Assembly: GCA_028554755.1 (NCBI GenBank)
Contig: JAPTOF010000001.1
Coordinates: forward strand, 28,819,501 to 28,883,500
Reading direction: 5' to 3'
Origin: Cordia subcordata
Lineage: Eukaryota > Streptophyta > Magnoliopsida > Boraginales > Cordiaceae
DNA length: 64,000 bases
Below, piece by piece: positions 58,910 to 64,000 of the stretch. Under the pieces are notes generated by a model. That model was not told where the DNA came from and ran no database searches. It saw only the letters and a list, made by a program, of their open reading frames with translations. Position numbers and translations under genes: made by a program. Within the stretch, counting starts at the first letter, position 1. Every line of letters begins with the position of its first letter.

Positions 58910-60883
58910 ATGGATTTGTCTGATGAATGCAAGATATGGTTGTTGATTGGTTCCATGTTTTTTCAACTTATCAATAGCTTTTATTTACCTGGTAGTTTCC
59001 CTCACAAATATGATGTAGGTGATCAGTTATCTGTGAAAGTCAATTCCTTGACCTCCGTTGATACAGAAATACCATATGGATACTATAGCTTCCCTTTTTG
59101 TAAGCCTTTGGAGGGCATCAAGGATAGTGCTGAAAATCTAGGTGAGCTCCTTATGGGAGACAGAATTGAGAACTCACCATATAGATTCAAGATGTATGTG
59201 AATGAGTCTGAGGTTTTTATGTGTAAAACGGCTCCCTTGTCAGCTGATGAATTCAAACTTCTGACGAAAAGGATTGATGAGACGTACGAGGTTAATCTGA
59301 ATCTTGATAACCTTCCGGCGATTAGGTACATGAACAAAGATGGATTCTTCCTCCGATGGACAGGTTATCCAGTGGGTATTAAGGTCGATAAGGTGTACTA
59401 CATCTTTAACCATTTGAAATTCACAGTCTTAGTCCACAAATACGAGAAATCTAATGTGGCCGGTGTAATTGGTGCTGGAGATGGGGCAGAACTGATCACT
59501 GAGAAAGAAAATTCTACCTCAGATGTGCCCGGTTACATGGTGGTTGGATTTGAAGTTGTGCCATGCAGTTTCCAACATAATCTTCAATTGGTGAAGAATA
59601 CAACAACGTATTCGAAGTATCCTTCACCGATTAAATGTGATCCAGTCACAGTCGCCATGCCAATAAAGGAGGGCCAGCCTGTGGTATTTAGCTATGAAGT
59701 CTCTTTCGTGGAGAGTGATATCAGGTGGCCTTCAAGATGGGACGCCTATTTAAAGATGGAAGGGTCGAAAGTTCATTGGTTTTCAATCCTCAATTCCCTA
59801 ATTGTAATCACTTTCCTAGCAGCAATAGTTCTTATCATATTTTTGAGGACTATCCGAAGAGATTTAACTCGATACGAAGAGCTTGACAAGGAAGCTCAGA
59901 CGCAAATAAATGAAGAATTATCTGGATGGAAACTTGTGGTTGCTGATGTTTTTCGTGCCCCAGAAAATCCCACACTTCTCTGTATGGCTGTTGCTGATGG
60001 ATGTCGCATCCTAGGAATGGCAGTCGCGACAATCTTCTTTGCTGCTCTCGGTTTCATGTCCCCCGCCTCCCGTGGAGCCCTGCTCACGGGCATGCTGCTC
60101 TTCTATATGCTGTTGGGCATTGCAGCTGGTTATGTAGCTGTTTGGCTCTTAAAGACAATCAACACTGGTGATCATAGAGGTTGGCTTTCTGTTTCCTGGA
60201 GAGTTGCTTGTTTCTTTCCTGGACTTGCTTTCTCCGTACTGACCATTTTGAATTTCCTCTTGTGGGGAAGCCATAGTACCGGAGCAATTCCATTTTCCAC
60301 GTACGTAGTTCTGCTACTACTGTGGTTTTGCATTTCTGTGCCACTTACACTTATAGGAGGATTCATAGGCACAAAGGCTCCACACCTCGAGTACCCTGTT
60401 CGAACCAATCAAATTGCTCGCGAAATTCCTGCCCAAAGATTCCCTTCTTGGTTGCTAGTAGTTGGAGCAGGAAGTCTCCCATTCGGGACCTTGTTCATCG
60501 AACTCTTCTTTATCATGTCTAGCATTTGGCTTGGCCACGTCTATTATGTCTTTGGGTTCCTCTTCATAGTCTTGTTGTTACTAGTGCTCGTATGCGCGGA
60601 AGTGTCACTGGTGCTAACTTACATGCATCTGTGTGTGGAGGATTGGAGATGGTGGTGGAAATCATTCTTCACATCTGGTTCAGTTGCACTTTACGTCTTG
60701 TTGTACTCCATCAACTATCTAGTTTTCGATCTCAAGAGCCTAAGTGGACCGGTCTCTGCAATGCTATACTTGGGCTATTCACTCCTCATGGTGATTGCAG
60801 TGATGCTTGCAACTGGTGCTATTGGCTTCCTCTCATCTTTCTTTTTCGTCCATCGTCTTTTCTCTTCAGTAAAAATAGATTGA
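58910..60883 (+). CDS. TMN: Transmembrane 9 superfamily member (TMN11/12-like nonaspanin)
   Basis: Single-exon frame of 657 residues, the full length for the family. Residues 8-24 form a hydrophobic signal, and FYLPGSFPHKY marks the start of the luminal domain, which is N-glycosylation-prone (NESE, NSTS, NTTT). A first membrane helix (about 290-312) is followed by the conserved cytosolic DVFRAPENP segment and eight more helices. Family signatures are GFMSPASRGALLTGM, WRVACFFPGLAF, GTLFIELFFIMSSIWLG, YMHLCVEDWRWWWKSF and YSINYLVFDL. The C-terminus SSVKID is the KXD Golgi-retention motif. TMNs are Golgi/endosomal proteins implicated in sorting of membrane proteins. The ENPTLLCMAVADGCRILG block and intronless structure favour the TMN11/12 subgroup. 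No defects seen. Confidence 0.95.
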   Translation: MDLSDECKIWLLIGSMFFQLINSFYLPGSFPHKYDVGDQLSVKVNSLTSVDTEIPYGYYSFPFCKPLEGIKDSAENLGELLMGDRIENSPYRFKMYVNESEVFMCKTAPLSADEFKLLTKRIDETYEVNLNLDNLPAIRYMNKDGFFLRWTGYPVGIKVDKVYYIFNHLKFTVLVHKYEKSNVAGVIGAGDGAELITEKENSTSDVPGYMVVGFEVVPCSFQHNLQLVKNTTTYSKYPSPIKCDPVTVAMPIKEGQPVVFSYEVSFVESDIRWPSRWDAYLKMEGSKVHWFSILNSLIVITFLAAIVLIIFLRTIRRDLTRYEELDKEAQTQINEELSGWKLVVADVFRAPENPTLLCMAVADGCRILGMAVATIFFAALGFMSPASRGALLTGMLLFYMLLGIAAGYVAVWLLKTINTGDHRGWLSVSWRVACFFPGLAFSVLTILNFLLWGSHSTGAIPFSTYVVLLLLWFCISVPLTLIGGFIGTKAPHLEYPVRTNQIAREIPAQRFPSWLLVVGAGSLPFGTLFIELFFIMSSIWLGHVYYVFGFLFIVLLLLVLVCAEVSLVLTYMHLCVEDWRWWWKSFFTSGSVALYVLLYSINYLVFDLKSLSGPVSAMLYLGYSLLMVIAVMLATGAIGFLSSFFFVHRLFSSVKID

Positions 60884-62210
60884 ACACAATATTCATCATA
60901 TACTCATTTAGTTTTGCTCATCATCTGTTATTTGTTATTTGTTTCCCAGAACGCAATAATGCCCTCAACTTTTCGTTAGTATTATCTTTTTTCATACAAT
61001 GGAGATGAGTTTCCAAAGTTATACCAACTCTACTCTTTATTCAAGCTTCAATCAAACGTCTCCTCCATATATAGTTCAGATCTTTTTGCAAAATCGTGTG
61101 ACACCGATATGCTTAACTTATTGTCTTTGTCGCGCCTGCCAAATTTTCTTCAACATTTTATAAACCAAATTTCCTCGACAATATATAAACTAAACTAGTA
61201 ACAATAAGATATTCTGCCAAGATATTCTTTGAGGTCATCCACCCAGTGTAGTTTTCTGATTTTCAAAAGCCCAGGAACCTACAACTAATGGAGGTTGTTT
61301 AATTTTATGACAGCAAAAATGTAAACACTAAACGCTGATGAAACGATCTGCATATATGACTTCTACCAAAATTGACTGCCACTTATTGATTAAAATAAAA
61401 AAAGAAAAAAAAAAAAAACCTTCCTTGTTCATTAAAATTTAATATAATATCGTGAAGGAGGTGATGTGGGTATGATCCGACTAGGGAAGAGGGAGACCAA
61501 ATCAAACTTGAAGAATCGGTAAAACAAACACCCAAGCCACGAGGGGCCAAAAATGGGAGGCAATATGACGTTTTGCATGGTTGAGAATTAAAGGCAAAAG
61601 AACAACATTGCATGTGGCAGCAATCTCCATGGTAGCTTATTTTGGGTTAGGACAAGCGTACACATACATAGAGGGACCACATTACAGCGACAACGCCAAA
61701 CACGCCTTCACCAGGATGGCATATAAGTTGCTACAGGCCTTCTTCAAGGGGAATTGCATGACTTTCTGGTCACTTGGCTTCTGGTCAAGTGGATGTCGTG
61801 ATTGATTCGATCTTGATACCTTTGGTTTCCTTGCATTGATATCCACGTTGAGATGCTGACGGGTTATGGCAGACTGGCCAGGCGAACAACTTCACTGGGA
61901 AGTACATGAGACTACGAGCCCAAAAATTCTAGACGAACTATCATGAATGTGATCAAATTTATCAAAGGCCTTGAAAGGTACGTCTCTCCCGTAGTTGTCA
62001 AATAATACGTCTCTTGTTATGTAAGTAGTTTTAGGGATCAATTTCTGTTAATTACAATGTAATTGGCTTTTAGTCTTTTTTGAAATGAAAAACAATTGGT
62101 CCATGATAACATGAGATGGCCTTCAACTGCTTTAGGATAATATCCTTCTTTGCATTTGCAGCTAGCGTTGTCATCATCTGCGGTTTCAGCACTTGTGCAA
62201 TTTCAAATAT
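60884..62210. other. TMN 3' region and intergenic spacer
   Basis: The TMN stop at 60881-60883 is followed by AT-rich sequence with no clear poly(A) signal chosen. A 74-codon ORF at 61581-61805 has no recognisable homology. A poly-A tract lies near 61395-61420. Confidence 0.5.
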
Positions 62211-62346
62211 CTCCTTCCAAACGCATCTTCTACTCTATGCTTCACGTTGTACCCTTCAGTTAGTCTAAAAGGTACTTGGACTTGTTCAATCTCCTTCCAA
62301 TCACTTCTTCTACTCTATGCTTCACGTTGTACCCGTCAGTTCCGTT
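62211..62346. repeat. 80-bp-period direct duplication
   Basis: CTCCTTCCAA followed by TCTTCTACTCTATGCTTCAC and GTTGTACCC(T/G)TCAGTT occurs at 62211 and again at 62291. Non-coding. Confidence 0.85.
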
Positions 62347-62431
62347 AGTCTAAGAAGTATTTGAAACCTTGGAAGATAATCCAAGTAAAAAAAAAAAAAG
62401 AAAAAAAAGAAGCAGAGTTTAGTTAATCTAA

Positions 62432-62644
62432 GGGCCCATTTGAACTGACCTTTTTTTTTAAAAAAAAAAATTACATTAAATTTACAATAACTACTTAATT
62501 TAACTTCTAAAAAAATTAAAACTTTGAAAAAAAACTCAAATACTATTTTTTTTTTAAAAATCAAAATTTTTAACTTCTCAAGAGAAATTATTTTTCAAAA
62601 ATTATTAAAAAAATATTTTAAAAAAAAACTAATTCAAACGGGCC
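62432..62644. mobile_element. AT-rich MITE family M, copy 4
   Basis: The left end is GGGCCCATTTGAACTGACC and the right end, reverse-complemented, is GGCCCGTTTGAATTAGTTT. The interior shares ATTAAATTTACAATAA with copy 1. Host text GTATTTGAAACCTTGGAAG recurs on both sides (about 62348 and 62650). Confidence 0.75.
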
Positions 62645-62830
62645 TAAAAGGTATTTGAAACCTTGGAAGCGAATCCAAGTAAAAAAACAGTAATTTTGTG
62701 TGAATTCTAATCATAAACTTAATACACTCCTGGGAATTCAATAGGGAATAGAGAGGATTCAAAGCTGTGACATCTTTCTCTGCCTTGTCGTGCAGCCTTT
62801 CCTTGGATTCTAGTGCCTCAACGAAATTTA

Positions 62831-63351
62831 GGTTGCTTTTGGTTTGCTTGTTTTCTTTTTTTAGTTTTTATTTTCTATTTTTATTTTTTAAAAATAATTT
62901 TTAAAATATAGAAAATGTGTTTGATTATTAAAAATATTTTATTTTTTGATGTTTATTTACAAAATTACCATCTTATTTTTAAAATTTTTTGAAAATACTT
63001 ACAAAATTACCACCTTATTTTAAAATTTTTTTAAATATATTTACAAGATTACTACCTTATTTTTTAAATCTTTTAGAGTTATTTACAAAATTACCATCTT
63101 ATTTTCTAAATTTTTAGAATTATTTACAAAACTGTCACCTTATTTTTTAAATCATTTAAAATTATTTATAAAATTACCACCTTGTTTTCAGAAAAAACAT
63201 TTTTTTGATGTTTTTTATTTTCTTAGAAAACTGTTTTCTATTTTTTGAAAATGAAAATAAAAATGATTAATCAAATGAATTTTTTATCCTAATTTTCATT
63301 TTTCATAAAAATAAAAACAGAAAACAAAAAACAGGCAAACCAAACACACCC
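62831..63351. mobile_element. MITE with TTA target duplication and internal minisatellite
   Basis: The left end is GGTTGCTTTTGGTTTGCTTG and the right end, reverse-complemented, is GGGTGTGTTTGGTTTGCCTG. TTA lies outside both ends (62828-62830 and 63352-63354). The core, about 62945-63195, is six units of about 43 bp with TTTACAAAATTACCACCTTA. The TTA duplication suggests PIF/Harbinger. No ORF. Confidence 0.75.
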
Positions 63352-63354
63352 TTA

Positions 63355-64000
63355 GTTGTCAATCGTAGTCCAAAACAATCTCACAGGAAATAAATACTGA
63401 ATTTCAACAACGTAATATACGATAGAAACAACGCTTAATCTGATGTATATGTACAAGTATACCTGATAGATGTTGCATATGTACAAGCATAAGTGCAAGG
63501 AATCAACCCACACAGCGGTCAATATAATCCGGACGTGATGCATGACGCTGAACCTTTATTCCCTCAAGCAGTTGAACAGCTTCAAGCCAGAGATGGGTGT
63601 ATCCTGAGACATCAGGATCTCATGGAGAGAAAATATATTAGGAAAATCCAGGACAATGGCATTGATCAATCCACCTAAAGCAACTGACTCGGAAATACTT
63701 TTTTCAAATGATACTTCTTATAATCAATGAAATGATAGATGTACACTTAAGATGCAGTTGACAAACCACACCTATACTGGACAAACAAGTACTTCAGCTA
63801 AACCAGCAAAGGGAAGGGACCACGCACACTTTTTTTTTTTCCTTTCTTTTCTTTTCTTTTCGGGGGGTGGGCAACAGGGGTGGGGTGGGGGCAGAATCAG
63901 AAAGATTTCCATAGAATTGCAGAAGAGAGTAAAATTACATCAAATAATTTGCAAGAGCATGTTAAGCACTAATTGCACCAGAACTTAGGAAAGGGAATCA
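63355..64000. other. Right-edge stretch, unassigned, with G-rich tract
   Basis: A 61-codon plus ORF (63493-63678) has codon-like text (PLFPQAVEQLQARDGCILRH) and an AG before GAATCAACC, so it may be an exon, but I cannot name it. A CT tract (63829-63860) is followed by a G-run cluster at 63862-63892. Confidence 0.4.

Noticed and set aside
58910..60410. Several antisense ORFs over the TMN gene (59083-59337, 60172-60408 and others)
   Set aside because: They are shadows of the 657-codon TMN frame, with no independent motifs.
61581..61805. 74-codon plus ORF
   Set aside because: It has no recognisable domain, no splice or conserved context, and is short enough to be chance.

Overview
This is nuclear DNA of a flowering plant, most likely a eudicot. 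It has spliced genes with GT-AG introns, AT-rich spacers, TA/CA microsatellites, MITEs and nested plant transposons. No prokaryotic operon, CRISPR array, rRNA or functional tRNA was seen. Three host genes are supported. (1) The minus strand from 13990 to the left edge carries the first eight coding exons of TRS120, a TRAPPII tethering-complex subunit; its 3' exons lie beyond base 1. (2) The minus strand at 52354-48445 carries a five-exon gene for a 261-residue protein with a charged coiled coil and two EAR-like repression motifs; I do not recognise its name. (3) The plus strand at 58910-60883 carries an intronless TMN (transmembrane nine / nonaspanin) gene of 657 residues.

Layout: 1-14000 is TRS120. 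Its introns hold a Mutator-type MITE with a perfect 9-bp target duplication, a tRNA-derived SINE, a 3'-truncated Ty1-copia element with a short 5' LTR, and two tandem duplications. About 14400-46200 is a roughly 32-kb island of nested transposons. It starts with a decayed MULE (transposase on plus, a plant-mobile-domain pseudogene convergent on minus), whose transposase is split by two inverted copies of a 1.9-kb LTR-like repeat. Next come a second MULE fragment, a Helitron (26200-31048) holding a third copy of that repeat, and a complete but decayed Sirevirus-type Ty1-copia element (31367-41314) with LTRs, PBS, PPT, 5-bp target duplication and an envelope-like frame. The island ends with a second Helitron helicase remnant and an RPA-like fragment.

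From 46200 to 64000 the density of large transposons falls. This part holds genes (2) and (3), at least four copies of one AT-rich MITE family, two MITEs with TTA target duplications, and short tandem duplications.

The host genes are unrelated housekeeping or regulatory loci: vesicle tethering, a probable nuclear regulator and an endomembrane protein. The transposon genes all appear to be broken. The points most worth a second look are the MULE/plant-mobile-domain convergent pair, the inverted LTR-like pair inside the transposase, the 462-codon envelope-like frame, and the sense-oriented LTR inside TRS120. Exon boundaries were set by reading splice sites and protein continuity by eye.
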